36,945 nucleotides of DNA from Candidatus Omnitrophota bacterium. Lineage in GTDB: Bacteria > Omnitrophota > Gorgyraeia > Duberdicusellales > Duberdicusellaceae. This document shows, in pieces, positions 17,114-24,756 of this stretch. Each line of letters opens with the position of its first letter. The first letter of the stretch is position 1. The translations under genes were made by a program, and so were the position numbers. Location of the stretch: positions 1 to 36,945 of the forward strand of contig JAFGCB010000018.1 of NCBI GenBank assembly GCA_016932855.1, read 5' to 3'. A model generated the notes under the pieces. It searched no databases, was not told the DNA's origin, and saw nothing but the letters and a program-made list of their open reading frames with translations.

Positions 17114-17141
17114 CTAATAGCTAATAGCTAATAGCTAATAG
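17114..17141. repeat. Heptanucleotide array CTAATAG upstream of tRNA-Ala
   Basis: Four exact tandem copies of CTAATAG, 16 bp upstream of the tRNA-Ala 5' end on its transcription side. It would be part of the tRNA-Ala leader if the promoter at 17175-17203 is used. Confidence 0.85.
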
Positions 17142-17174
17142 CCAAAGCGCATCGCCGTGTCTAGTAGTTTGTAA

Positions 17175-17203
17175 ATATTATCATTTAAGAGGTAAATTGT
17201 CAA
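17175..17203 (-). promoter_or_regulatory. Candidate promoter for tRNA-Ala
   Basis: On the minus strand TTGACA (17198-17203) is followed by GATAAT (15-bp spacing) or TAATAT (17-bp spacing). It reads toward tRNA-Ala. Its -35 is one half of the perfect palindrome TTGTCAATTGACAA (17197-17210), shared with the divergent tRNA-Leu promoter. Confidence 0.5.
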
Positions 17204-17232
17204 TTGACAAAGAAATAGCCGAATGTTATGAT
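17204..17232 (+). promoter_or_regulatory. Promoter for tRNA-Leu
   Basis: Consensus TTGACA (17204-17209), an exact 17-bp spacer and TATGAT (17227-17232), reading into tRNA-Leu with a leader of about 65 nt that contains decad repeats. Confidence 0.7.
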
Positions 17233-17239
17233 TAAAAAG

Positions 17240-17290
17240 CTAATTTACCCTAATTTTCTTCGCGAATATTCGCTAATTTTAATCCGCGGT
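17240..17290. repeat. Decad CTAATTTT / CGCTAAT repeats before tRNA-Leu
   Basis: CTAATTTACC, CTAATTTTCTT, CGCGAATATT and CGCTAATTTT follow at 10-11 bp steps. The motif is the same as in the leuS-comEA spacer at 13503-13590. Confidence 0.55.
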
Positions 17291-17303
17291 GATTAGGGCT
17301 TTC

Positions 17304-17387
17304 GCCGAGGTGGTGGAATTGGCATACACGTCGGTCTCAAAAACCGATGGAGCTTGCTCCGTGCGGGTTCGACTCCCGCCCTCGGCA
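17304..17387 (+). tRNA. tRNA-Leu (anticodon CAA)
   Basis: A class II tRNA of 84 nt. The acceptor GCCGAGG pairs with CCTCGGC, the anticodon stem TCGGT / ACCGA encloses CTCAAAA (anticodon CAA, reading UUG), and the long variable arm GGAGCTTGCTCC forms a hairpin. The T-arm is GCGGG-TTCGACT-CCCGC. The discriminator is A and CCA is not encoded. Confidence 0.96.
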
Positions 17388-17493
17388 TTCTATTTCCAAC
17401 CCACTCAACCCAGCCATTATATTTTGTAAACGTTTTCTTAGAAAGGGCCAAGGCCCCTTGAAACCGGGCTTTCAAGATGTTATATTAGAATGA

Positions 17494-17542
17494 AGCGGAG
17501 GTTAAGAATGAAACAAGATGTTGCGACCTCCGCTATTTTTTT
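17494..17542 (+). terminator. Likely terminator downstream of tRNA-Leu
   Basis: Perfect 9-bp stem AGCGGAGGT (17494-17502) / ACCTCCGCT (17526-17534) with a 23-nt loop, followed by A and T7. The orientation suits tRNA-Leu read-through, about 107 bp after the tRNA. The large loop lowers confidence. Confidence 0.55.
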
Positions 17543-17736
17543 AGCTAACCGCCGAAAATAGCCTGTCAAGTCTTGACACCCCAAAAATATAAAATCCTAC
17601 CCGGATTAAAACAACTCTTGTCAAGTCTTGTTATGACAAAACCCTGCATGTTAATATTTAATTAGAGCAGCCTCTTTTATATAGGTTTAAGGTCGTTAAA
17701 AGGTGAGGTCTCTATACTCTTTTAGAGAGAGGGCCT

Positions 17737-17799
17737 AAGGGGGCGAAAAATCCTTGACCTTTGAAAGAGGCAAATACTTAAAGCTTAAATCGCCCCCTT
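17737..17799 (-). terminator. Long-loop inverted repeat after the HD-GYP gene
   Basis: AAGGGGGCGA and TCGCCCCCTT form a perfect 10-bp stem around 43 nt, 11 bp past the HD-GYP stop codon. On the minus strand the stem is not followed by a T-run, so it may be an RNA-stabilising 3' structure or part of an unknown RNA rather than a simple terminator. Confidence 0.35.
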
Positions 17800-17810
17800 G
17801 TCTTCTTACA

Positions 17811-20156
17811 TTATAATCCGAGAACTTTTCTAAGGACTTCCACGTACTGAGGGTTAAATTGGGTGCCGCTATTTTTTTGCACTATCTCAAAAGCCTCCTG
17901 AATGCTTTTGCCCTGTTTATACCCCCGGCCGCTGGTTATAGCGTCGAAAGCGTCGGCAACAGTCAGGATCTGGGCTGCCCGTGGTATCATGTCGCCGCTT
18001 AAGCCGTGAGGGTATCCTGTGCCGTTAAACCACTCGTGATGGTGCAATATGGAAGGAAGAAGCTCCTTAAAAGCTTTGATGGGCTTTAGTATTTCAACGC
18101 TTAGGATCTCATGCCTGCGGATAAATTCTAATTCTTCATCATTAAGTTTTTCCTTCTTGTGAAGAATATAATCCGGCAGGCCGATTTTTCCTATATCGTG
18201 AAGAAGGGCTGCCTTGTAAATAAGCTGACATTCCTCCTGCGAAAGACCTGCTTCTTCGGCAAGCTTAAGGGCATAATTTGCTACCCGCTCGGAATGACCC
18301 TGGGTATAAGTATCTTTTTCCTCCAAAGCTTTGATCAAGGAACGTATGGCCTCAAGATAGGCCTGCTCGGTCTGGGCTTGAGCCTCTTTTACTTCCTGCA
18401 AGTTTTTTCTAAGCTCCTTGTTTCTTTCCTCTAAGTCCAAAATCAAAAAATCGAATGAGTCTTTCTTAGGGGTATCCCTTGCATCTTGCCAGACATTCTG
18501 CTTTGCCTCTAAGCAAACAAGGGGTGTTTTCGCCTCCGATATTATTTCCTTTAAGGAAGAGTCGGCTAAAGAAATAACGCTCTGGGCCGAAACATTATCC
18601 GAAGGCAGAATAAAAACTATTGATGCCCGCAAAGAAAGGCTTAGGGCGCTGTCAGCTAACTTAAATTTTATATCTTTGGCCTGCCGGATTATCCTCTCAA
18701 TCGAAGCCTTTACTTTTTCTCTGTTTCTACGGAAAATAGCCGCCAGGAACACTCCCTCGGATATACTGGTCAAGATTATATCCTTTAATTCTCTGCGCAG
18801 ATTAACCTCAAGAAACCGTGAGAAAGTTTTCAAAAATGAATTCATCTCTTCATAGCTGTACTGCTTTGTAAGATTTGTATATCCTAGAACACCTATCGCT
18901 GCCAAAGACATATCTCTGCGCCTGTCCCGCAAAGCTTCATCCAGCTGCAGGGAAAAATAGCGGAAAGTATAAAATCCGGTGAAAGGATCGGTTACGGCTA
19001 AATTCTTAAGCCTGCCGCCTATAAAAATCAAATAGGTATATTTGTAGATATTGGAAATAAAATATCCGGCTATGCAAAGAAAGAATAAAGTAAAATAGTC
19101 GAATTGAAAACCCTTAAATCTCAAATGCAGCAAGACAAGAAATAGCGAAGCCAGGATTATAATAGTCGCTAGGGAATTCTTTAAGAACGAATATGAACGG
19201 TTAACAGCCAGGATTAAAAAACTTAAAGCAAAGAGCAGAAGATAATTCAGGCATACCGGAACCTGCCGTATATAGGCCTTATTAAGAATCATCGACAAAG
19301 AATTAGCCAAAATAATCACGCCGGGCAAATCCCCCAGGGGAGTTAAATGGTTATCGTGGATAATCTTAGCTGTTGCTCCGACTAAGACTATCTTGTTTTT
19401 AAAAAAATCCGGGGGGGTGTCGCCATTTAGGACCTGGTGAACCGGAACTATTTCAAAATCCTGGGGCGAGAATAAATAATCCAGTTTAGTTATGCCTGAA
19501 GGAGAACTGGGTATCGAAAATTCCTTATTAATCACTATCCTGCCATCATCTAACCGGATATCCTTAAGTTTAACTCCCAAGGAAAGAGCAACCAGCTTGA
19601 CATCAAAAGAAAACTCAAGGCCGTCTGGACCGGCTATAAAGGTGCGTATATTCCGCACAACTTCGTCGGAATCCTGAGGCTTATTCACAAAACCGACTGC
19701 GGTTACGCTCTCTCTAAATTCTTCTAAAGGTAATGACTTCCTATCCCTTGTATACCAATAAGAGGCAAGCACTGAAAGAGGAAGTTTCTTTAAGGCTTGA
19801 CTGAAAACCGCGTCGTCTTCGTTTGTTTCAGAAGGCCCGGAAAAGACAAAATCAAAACCAGTTACCTTAGGCTTATCTCTGGCTATTTTTTCGATAAGCT
19901 CGGCAAATATACTTCTTCTCCAGGGCCACTTCAAACTGACTTTCGATAAGGAAATACTGTCTATGGCTACAATAACAATATCTTCGGGCCTCTGAGGAAT
20001 TCTATAAAAATAATGCGCATGATTGGTAAATACATCTGCGGCCTTAAACCTTAGATTTTCAAAAGCGCCTAAGGAAAAAAAAGTATACCAGATAAAGAAT
20101 ATAACCCAGCATACAAAAGGATAGGTAAACTTCTTATCCTGTAAGAATCTCAACAT
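17811..20156 (-). CDS. CHASE2 sensor with degenerate GGDEF and HD-GYP phosphodiesterase
   Basis: Membrane-bound signalling protein of 781 residues. Order: N-terminal TM (about 12-30), an extracytoplasmic CHASE2 sensor (about 35-285; IVIVAIDSISLSKVSLKWPW and NKIVLVGATA are typical), three TMs (about 295-375), a GGDEF-fold domain (about 390-560), a coiled coil (570-605) and HD-GYP (605-775). The GGDEF signature is replaced by SISEGVFLA, so diguanylate cyclase activity is unlikely. The HD-GYP part is intact: LLHDIGKIGLP, HHEWFNGTGYPHGL and DAFDAITSGRGYK. It should hydrolyse c-di-GMP, or a related cyclic dinucleotide, in response to an outside signal. It follows the pilin-like gene by 50 bp and may be cotranscribed with it, linking c-di-GMP to surface structures. 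Confidence 0.93.
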   Translation of the reverse strand: MLRFLQDKKFTYPFVCWVIFFIWYTFFSLGAFENLRFKAADVFTNHAHYFYRIPQRPEDIVIVAIDSISLSKVSLKWPWRRSIFAELIEKIARDKPKVTGFDFVFSGPSETNEDDAVFSQALKKLPLSVLASYWYTRDRKSLPLEEFRESVTAVGFVNKPQDSDEVVRNIRTFIAGPDGLEFSFDVKLVALSLGVKLKDIRLDDGRIVINKEFSIPSSPSGITKLDYLFSPQDFEIVPVHQVLNGDTPPDFFKNKIVLVGATAKIIHDNHLTPLGDLPGVIILANSLSMILNKAYIRQVPVCLNYLLLFALSFLILAVNRSYSFLKNSLATIIILASLFLVLLHLRFKGFQFDYFTLFFLCIAGYFISNIYKYTYLIFIGGRLKNLAVTDPFTGFYTFRYFSLQLDEALRDRRRDMSLAAIGVLGYTNLTKQYSYEEMNSFLKTFSRFLEVNLRRELKDIILTSISEGVFLAAIFRRNREKVKASIERIIRQAKDIKFKLADSALSLSLRASIVFILPSDNVSAQSVISLADSSLKEIISEAKTPLVCLEAKQNVWQDARDTPKKDSFDFLILDLEERNKELRKNLQEVKEAQAQTEQAYLEAIRSLIKALEEKDTYTQGHSERVANYALKLAEEAGLSQEECQLIYKAALLHDIGKIGLPDYILHKKEKLNDEELEFIRRHEILSVEILKPIKAFKELLPSILHHHEWFNGTGYPHGLSGDMIPRAAQILTVADAFDAITSGRGYKQGKSIQEAFEIVQKNSGTQFNPQYVEVLRKVLGL

Positions 20157-20206
20157 AAATATGTATCTTGAATATAATTCTGCTGACTAGCGCAGCTATC
20201 CAAAAG

Positions 20207-20926
20207 CTATGGTTGTCTTTGATACCGGCACCAGGGAAGGTATGGCCAACAAGAACAGGGATCAGTAAAACAAACCTTCATGCCCGTTGTATTTGTGCCG
20301 CCTCCACCGCTTTGACTATGGCCTTGGGTTGATTCCTGGATATCGCCTTCGGTTGATACAGCCAAGGCTAGCTTTGTTGCTCCAAAATTCTTAATATGCC
20401 TGTGTTCAAGCTCTCCTTCCGAAGAAAAAACAGAATTCTCACAATCAGCAACAATTACAAAACTTACACCTGGCACAGCGGCTGAAGGCAATGGCTGACC
20501 GGCAAACCCTGAGTTTATACCGTATGATACACCTCCGTCTCTGTCTGCCGGACAGCGAAAAATCTCGGCATGAGGACCGTATCTACCTAAGTTATCTTCG
20601 CTTAAGAAAGCGGCGTAAGCGAACCTGGGAATATTCATCCTTACAAAAGCGTAGCAAAGCCTGGTAACCAAATCTCTATTATTTATGACCTTGGCATAGG
20701 CTTTTTTTACCTGTTCGGGACTAAGCTGAGTTAAGGTTGCCGGTAAAACATCGTTTTCTAGAGCATAAATTTCTACCGCTGCCTCCAAGGCCTGCAAGTT
20801 AGCCCCGCATACTTTCTGACGGGCATTATCCAAAGCCTGTCTGTATCCGGCAATGCCTGCTGTTGCCAGAATCCCTGCAACAATAAGAACGGTGACTATT
20901 TCCAAAAGGGTAAAACTCTTTCTCAT
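20207..20926 (-). CDS. Type IV pilin-like / pseudopilin protein
   Basis: A prepilin with a class III signal, MRKSFTLLEIVTVLIVAGIL: short basic leader, cleavage before F, Glu at position +5 and a hydrophobic helix. The middle resembles H-X9-DG (DUF1559-like) and G-type pseudopilins: CGANLQALEAAVEIYALEND, then EIFRCPADRDGGVSYGIN. A late HRHIKNFGATKLALAVSTEGDIQ resembles the end of that family. The 239 residues end in a Cys/Trp-rich tail (VCFTDPCSCWPYLPWC). The ATG follows AAGGAGG. The gene stands alone apart from the HD-GYP sensor 50 bp downstream, so it may be a minor pilin or a type II secretion-like pseudopilin. Confidence 0.85.
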   Translation of the reverse strand: MRKSFTLLEIVTVLIVAGILATAGIAGYRQALDNARQKVCGANLQALEAAVEIYALENDVLPATLTQLSPEQVKKAYAKVINNRDLVTRLCYAFVRMNIPRFAYAAFLSEDNLGRYGPHAEIFRCPADRDGGVSYGINSGFAGQPLPSAAVPGVSFVIVADCENSVFSSEGELEHRHIKNFGATKLALAVSTEGDIQESTQGHSQSGGGGTNTTGMKVCFTDPCSCWPYLPWCRYQRQP

Positions 20927-20943
20927 AACACCTCCTTGTTTAA
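20927..20943 (-). promoter_or_regulatory. Ribosome site shared word-for-word with the LolA-like gene
   Basis: The 17-bp string TTAAACAAGGAGGTGTT stands directly before the pilin ATG. The identical string occurs before the LolA-like gene (24623-24639). A strong Shine-Dalgarno explains about 8 bp of it; the other 9 bp are unexplained. Confidence 0.6.
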
Positions 20944-21012
20944 TCTCTCTTTATTTTAAGAATACCACCCCAACAATTAAAAATCAACTCTTAATAGTAC
21001 ACGCCATAAAGA

Positions 21013-22041
21013 TTATGCCTCGAACCGGCTGCGCAGCTGCCCGCAGGAAGCCTCTATATCCCGGCCCCGGGCTTTTCTTAAAGTAAAAAAGGTGTTTTTT
21101 TCTTTTAATGCCTTGGTAAAGCCTTCTATTTCGGATTTATCCGGAGCCTGCCATTCAAAATATTCGCAAGGATTATAAGGTATTAAATTTATCTTACAAT
21201 TTAACTTTCTTGCCAGACGGCTAAGCCTTACGGCATCTTCTCTGGAAGAATTTAATTCTTTTATCAAAATATATTCTAGGGTTACAGGCTTTTTTTCTTT
21301 CTTTGTAAAATATAACAAAGCCTTGGTAAGTTCTTCTAAAGAATACCTTTTATTTATGGGCATTATCCTGGAACGCCTCTGGTCATCCGCGCAATGCAAA
21401 GAGACAGAAAGCCCTACTCCTAATCCCAGATCGGCAAGATTTCTTATCTTGGACGCTAGGCCTGCTGTTGATATACAGATTTTTCTCTTGCCTAAATAAA
21501 TTCCTTGTTCGTCCATGATTATTTTCACCGCTTTTATCAGGTTTTCTAAATTATCCAGAGGCTCGCCAATACCCATGAAGACCGCGTTGGTTACTTTGGC
21601 AGGCTTTAAATAATCACTTAGATATAAAAATTGGTTTACCATCTCGGAAACTTCCAAATTCCTCTTAAAACCCGAAAGGCCGCTTACGCAGAAGCTGCAT
21701 TTGAACTTACAGCCTACCTGAGTAGACAAGCAAAGAGTATTGCGTTTAGGCTCAGGGATCAAAACAGTCTCTATTAGAGAACTATCTTTTAATTTGAATA
21801 AAAATTTCTCTGTCTTGTCTTCAGATACTGCTTTGTCTTTAAGTTCCAGTTTTGAAAAATAAAAATTTCTCGGCAGAAAATCTCTTAAGCTTTTGGAAAG
21901 ATTGGTCATCAAAGAGAAATCCTCAACCCTTTTCTTATAAATCCAGTTAAAAATCTGAGAAGAAGAAAACTTGGCAAAGCCCTCTTCTGCAAAAAACCGC
22001 CTTAATTCTTCCCGGGTAAAGCCTTTTATATCACCAAGCAT
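21013..22041 (-). CDS. rlmN: RlmN, 23S rRNA/tRNA adenine C2-methyltransferase
   Basis: Radical SAM enzyme that methylates C2 of A2503 in 23S rRNA and of A37 in some tRNAs. The iron-sulfur motif is CKFKCSFC, followed by SGLSGFKRNL. MGIGEPLDN, ICISTAGLASKI and SLHCADDQRRSRIMPINKRY are typical of the family. The second methyl-carrier Cys is in GRDIEASCGQL near the end. I start at ATG 22041 because MLGDIKGFTREELRRFFAEEG matches the usual RlmN N-terminus; an upstream GTG at 22071 would add ten residues. It is a stand-alone gene between the pilin and the DUF1302 terminator. Confidence 0.95.
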   Translation of the reverse strand: MLGDIKGFTREELRRFFAEEGFAKFSSSQIFNWIYKKRVEDFSLMTNLSKSLRDFLPRNFYFSKLELKDKAVSEDKTEKFLFKLKDSSLIETVLIPEPKRNTLCLSTQVGCKFKCSFCVSGLSGFKRNLEVSEMVNQFLYLSDYLKPAKVTNAVFMGIGEPLDNLENLIKAVKIIMDEQGIYLGKRKICISTAGLASKIRNLADLGLGVGLSVSLHCADDQRRSRIMPINKRYSLEELTKALLYFTKKEKKPVTLEYILIKELNSSREDAVRLSRLARKLNCKINLIPYNPCEYFEWQAPDKSEIEGFTKALKEKNTFFTLRKARGRDIEASCGQLRSRFEA

Positions 22042-22084
22042 ACCTGTATTGTAATCCAGGGGTTTTTTCACTGCAACAGCTTAA

Positions 22085-22118
22085 ATAAATAAAAAGGCGC
22101 CTTTTATCAAGGCGCCTT
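22085..22118 (-). terminator. Terminator of the DUF1302 transcript
   Basis: Perfect 8-bp GC-rich stem AAGGCGCC / GGCGCCTT (22094-22101 and 22111-22118) with a 9-nt loop. On the minus strand it is followed by TTTTTATTTATTT. It lies just after the DUF1302 stop and before rlmN, closing the region 4 transcription unit. Confidence 0.85.
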
Positions 22119-22145
22119 AAGAATATCAGGCCTTAATTGACGCTT

Positions 22146-23579
22146 TTAAAAAGTGTACTTTACTTCAAACATCAGCTGATCCCTGTTTCTAAACTCTCCG
22201 TTGTTTGTATCGGGTCCTCCGAAAAAGTGAGCGTAGCCCAGCTTAAGCCAGATATTATCCATCAGTTCAAAGATAACCTTGGGAATAATTCTTCCGTGGC
22301 CGTCCTCCTGGACAACGCAGGTTACTTCCGGCTTAAGGCGCTCGTGCATAAAATCAGTCATTACCTTCAAAACATAGTAATTCTCCAGCTTATCAAGCAC
22401 CCCGTAAGTAGCGGTATCTAAAACCTTGGTCTTAGCGCCCGTAAGAGGAGCGACGCTTGTCTCTCTATCGGTTACGAACTGCAAAAACTGAAAACTTACC
22501 AGCCAGTTCTTAACTATATTTTTCTCTATAGCAATGCCCCAGTTATACTTATCCGAAGGCTCGGTTGAAGCCCAGGCTCCCGGCGTTCCGTAATAAGTAG
22601 GCTCTTTGTGCACGTAAGCGAGTTCTCCTTTTACTGTTATGCCTTCAAAAGGACCGGGCTCTATAAAAGTCTTGGCAAAAGAAAAGCCCGCTGTCTGAGT
22701 CCTCTTATGACGCCTGGTTCTGTAACTGTCAACACCGATTCTAAAAGGGCCGAAAGTCATGGTTTGAACCCTAAAGTCTTCATAAAGATAAGCACTGGTC
22801 GAAAACCCGTATAACCAGTTAAGAGTATATTCCAGGTTGCCGATCATCGAGCGCCAGCGTAGACCAAAAGTAGAATTCTCAAGCTTTTGCCCCGGCGAGT
22901 CATAATCAACTCTTACGCTGTCCAAAAAAGCAGGCCCGCCTAAAGCCATTGGCAGACTGTTAAGTAAATCATCAAAGGCGTTATAAGCAGTCATGCCAAA
23001 GGGAGCCTTGGGAGGAGCTACCCGGCTCTGCTCGAAGTCAGGAATCATTAAAAACTGAAGGGTTGAATTTACCTGTGGTGAATACTCTGCTTTAAGCATC
23101 CAGAGAGGGATTCTCATATCAGCTAAATCAGGAAGAAACCAATTAGTCAAATCCCAGGGCATGACCCGGTCTAAGATAGGTATATCCATCTGGCCCCAAA
23201 CAACCTGTTGTTTTCCTAAACGCAGGTCCAGGTTATCCGAAGTATAATCAAAGTAGCAGTCCCTTAACCACTCCTGCCTCTGGGTATGCCCCATCTTATA
23301 CTGGTTTCTGTCAAAATCATCGTCATCCCTTAAATCATAGGCAAAATCATAGAAATAACGGGGGTGAACAAAAAAAGCCCAGTCATCTGAAATCTCATAT
23401 TCCACCGCTACGTCAATAGTGTTTTTTAAAGAAGTTAGAAACTGCCGGTTGTTGTCGGTATTATTGCGCATCCATACTTCTGTCTTTAAAAATCCGGCGT
23501 ACTCGATATTATCTCCGACTTGCCCGGCAAAAACACTGAAAGGAATCATCAACAAAATAAAAACCAAGAACTTCTTCAT
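22146..23579 (-). CDS. DUF1302-type outer-membrane beta-barrel protein
   Basis: Predicted outer-membrane barrel of about 477 residues. I start it at ATG 23579: AAGGAGG lies upstream, and the next residues form a signal peptide (MKKFLVFILLMIPFSVFAGQ). The longer frame up to 23855 runs backward through the LolA-like gene and is not real. The DUF1302 pattern is clear: LDLRLGKQQVVWGQMDIP, VMPWDLTNWFLPDL and RIPLWMLKAEYSP, followed by alternating aromatic strands and a C-terminal VKYTF typical of BAM substrates. It is last in the unit RND > LolA-like > DUF1302. Comparable trios occur with DUF1329 and RND proteins in lipid or steroid handling loci. Export or uptake of a hydrophobic molecule is an inference. 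Confidence 0.85.
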   Translation of the reverse strand: MKKFLVFILLMIPFSVFAGQVGDNIEYAGFLKTEVWMRNNTDNNRQFLTSLKNTIDVAVEYEISDDWAFFVHPRYFYDFAYDLRDDDDFDRNQYKMGHTQRQEWLRDCYFDYTSDNLDLRLGKQQVVWGQMDIPILDRVMPWDLTNWFLPDLADMRIPLWMLKAEYSPQVNSTLQFLMIPDFEQSRVAPPKAPFGMTAYNAFDDLLNSLPMALGGPAFLDSVRVDYDSPGQKLENSTFGLRWRSMIGNLEYTLNWLYGFSTSAYLYEDFRVQTMTFGPFRIGVDSYRTRRHKRTQTAGFSFAKTFIEPGPFEGITVKGELAYVHKEPTYYGTPGAWASTEPSDKYNWGIAIEKNIVKNWLVSFQFLQFVTDRETSVAPLTGAKTKVLDTATYGVLDKLENYYVLKVMTDFMHERLKPEVTCVVQEDGHGRIIPKVIFELMDNIWLKLGYAHFFGGPDTNNGEFRNRDQLMFEVKYTF

Positions 23580-23737
23580 AACCTCGCACCTCCTTAAATG
23601 ACCCCGAGCCCTGAAAGGGTGAGGGGGAATTGAACCCCGCACCTTTAATATATTCATTGACTGAACAATCCAGGGGTACGGGGTAAGTTCAGCCATAGAA
23701 TTTATATTCGCTGCCGCTCTATAAATTCTGGCTTCAC
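23580..23737 (-). ncRNA. Structured leader before the DUF1302 gene
   Basis: Three hairpins lie in the 158-nt gap: CTGAAC / GTTCAG (23661-23666 and 23687-23692); GGGG-TTCAATT-CCCC (near 23623-23637), which mimics a tRNA T-arm; and CCCC-GA-GCCCT / AGGGT-GA-GGGG (23602-23626). The last two share bases, so they are mutually exclusive. The last one ends just before the Shine-Dalgarno. This suggests translation control; no known riboswitch class is recognised. Confidence 0.4.
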
Positions 23738-24619
23738 TTACCATCTTGACCTCATTAATGACTTGACCGTAAAATCCTGCTCGCTTATGCCCTGGTCGTA
23801 TTTTGAGTTTTCTATAAGAACAACTGTACGGTGGCCAGTCCGTAAGTCTTTGCACTCCAAAGCCTCCTGGATAGGATAAAGCTTTCCTCCTCCTATATCA
23901 AACCATACCCATTGCCGGTAAAGAGTCTTGAAAAGCTTGTCGTTTTTGTCGTAATACTCCTCAAAGATATTGCCCCCGGTATCCTTATCAACCCAGATTA
24001 TTCTTTTGGAATAATACCAGTGAGGCTTTGTCGACCTGCATTCAATAATAAAACAAGGCCTTCCCTTGAATTTTAATTCCTGCGTATGCTCGAATAGATA
24101 TCCTTTGAAATCCTCTTCTCCGATAAGCTCGTAAGTCTCATCTTGAAATCCCCGGGTGGAAACTTCCTGAACCGTAACATCAGCGCCCATAAAAGCGTCG
24201 TCGTCTTCAGAAGCGGATATTTTCCTTACCTTTTTAAGAGAGGGCAGCCAAAGCCAGGTGTCTTGTTCTTTTTTTGGATCGGCGTAAGTCCAGCTTAATA
24301 TCGCCAAACCTTTAGACTCTGTAGGATAGGTTACGATTACCAAATCCTTATAAGATATGCCGTCTTCGCCGGCTTTTATAATTCTTTCTCTTACAGCATC
24401 CTTTTTACGGGTAAAACCGCTTTTATCCACATAAAAAATCGTGCTTGTTGAATAATAGTCATAGGCGAACAAAGAATATTTATTATGGTACTTTATCCGC
24501 ATAATCTCCTCGGCTGACATACCGTCTTTAAGCTTGTATACTTTGTGATATTCCAAATCCTGGGCGAAACCGCCGAAAACGAAAAAGAGAATCCCGAAAA
24601 ACAGAAACAGTTTCCTCAT
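23738..24619 (-). CDS. LolA-like outer membrane lipoprotein-sorting family protein
   Basis: Predicted periplasmic carrier of about 293 residues. I start it at ATG 24619, where a signal peptide begins (MRKLFLFFGILFFVFGGFA) after GGAGG; the frame upstream to 24661 would read through the ribosome site. The body matches the LolA-like fold group often annotated 'outer membrane lipoprotein-sorting protein': DTWLWLPSLKKVRKISASE, GADVTVQEVSTR, a YSKRIIWVDKDT strand and YPIQEALECKD. It resembles carriers that shuttle lipids between an inner-membrane RND pump and an outer-membrane barrel. It lies between an RND gene and a DUF1302 gene, and that trio strengthens the call. Confidence 0.82.
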   Translation of the reverse strand: MRKLFLFFGILFFVFGGFAQDLEYHKVYKLKDGMSAEEIMRIKYHNKYSLFAYDYYSTSTIFYVDKSGFTRKKDAVRERIIKAGEDGISYKDLVIVTYPTESKGLAILSWTYADPKKEQDTWLWLPSLKKVRKISASEDDDAFMGADVTVQEVSTRGFQDETYELIGEEDFKGYLFEHTQELKFKGRPCFIIECRSTKPHWYYSKRIIWVDKDTGGNIFEEYYDKNDKLFKTLYRQWVWFDIGGGKLYPIQEALECKDLRTGHRTVVLIENSKYDQGISEQDFTVKSLMRSRW

Positions 24620-24622
24620 GAG

Positions 24623-24639
24623 AACACCTCCTTGTTTAA
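24623..24639 (-). promoter_or_regulatory. Second copy of the 17-bp ribosome-site word
   Basis: TTAAACAAGGAGGTGTT precedes the LolA-like start by 3 nt. It is identical to the copy in front of the pilin gene at 20927-20943. Confidence 0.6.
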
Positions 24640-24664
24640 GCCACGCCTCCTTCAGGCACAACTC

Positions 24665-24750
24665 AATTTAAAATTAACAATTAGCAATTCAAAGGCTTAA
24701 AAGGCTTCTTTAATTTTAAATTGCTAATCTTGCATTGATAGTTATAAATT
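24665..24750. repeat. Inverted heptad arrays between RND and LolA-like genes
   Basis: AATT recurs at exactly 24665, 24672, 24679 and 24686 (AATTTAA, AATTAAC, AATTAGC, AATTCAA). A second array has AATT-like cores at 24712, 24719, 24726, 24733, 24740 and 24747. All steps are 7 bp. The two arrays are roughly inverted copies around AAGGCTT-containing DNA and could form an imperfect hairpin. Confidence 0.75.
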
Positions 24751-24756
24751 AAACAA

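Larger units (their letters stand above)
17388..17810. other. 423-bp gene-free region with several palindromes
   Basis: This lies between the 3' ends of tRNA-Leu and the HD-GYP gene. It contains a 9-bp hairpin with a T7 tail (17494-17542) and TGTCAAGTCTTGACA (17564-17578), an odd-centred perfect inverted repeat. A second TGTCAAGTCTTG follows 55 bp later (17619-17630). A 10-bp inverted repeat AAGGGGGCGA / TCGCCCCCTT (17737-17746 and 17790-17799) encloses 43 nt. No protein frame with a ribosome site is convincing. Confidence 0.5.

Noticed and set aside
17293..17475. A 60-aa minus-strand protein
   Set aside because: It is the antisense of tRNA-Leu and its flank.
23602..23692. A tRNA gene in the DUF1302 leader, because of the GGTTCAATTCC-like segment
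   Set aside because: Only a T-arm-like hairpin is present. There is no matching acceptor, D-arm or anticodon arm.
22146..23855. DUF1302 frame starting at 23855
   Set aside because: It would overlap the LolA-like gene. The signal peptide and ribosome site place the start at 23579.
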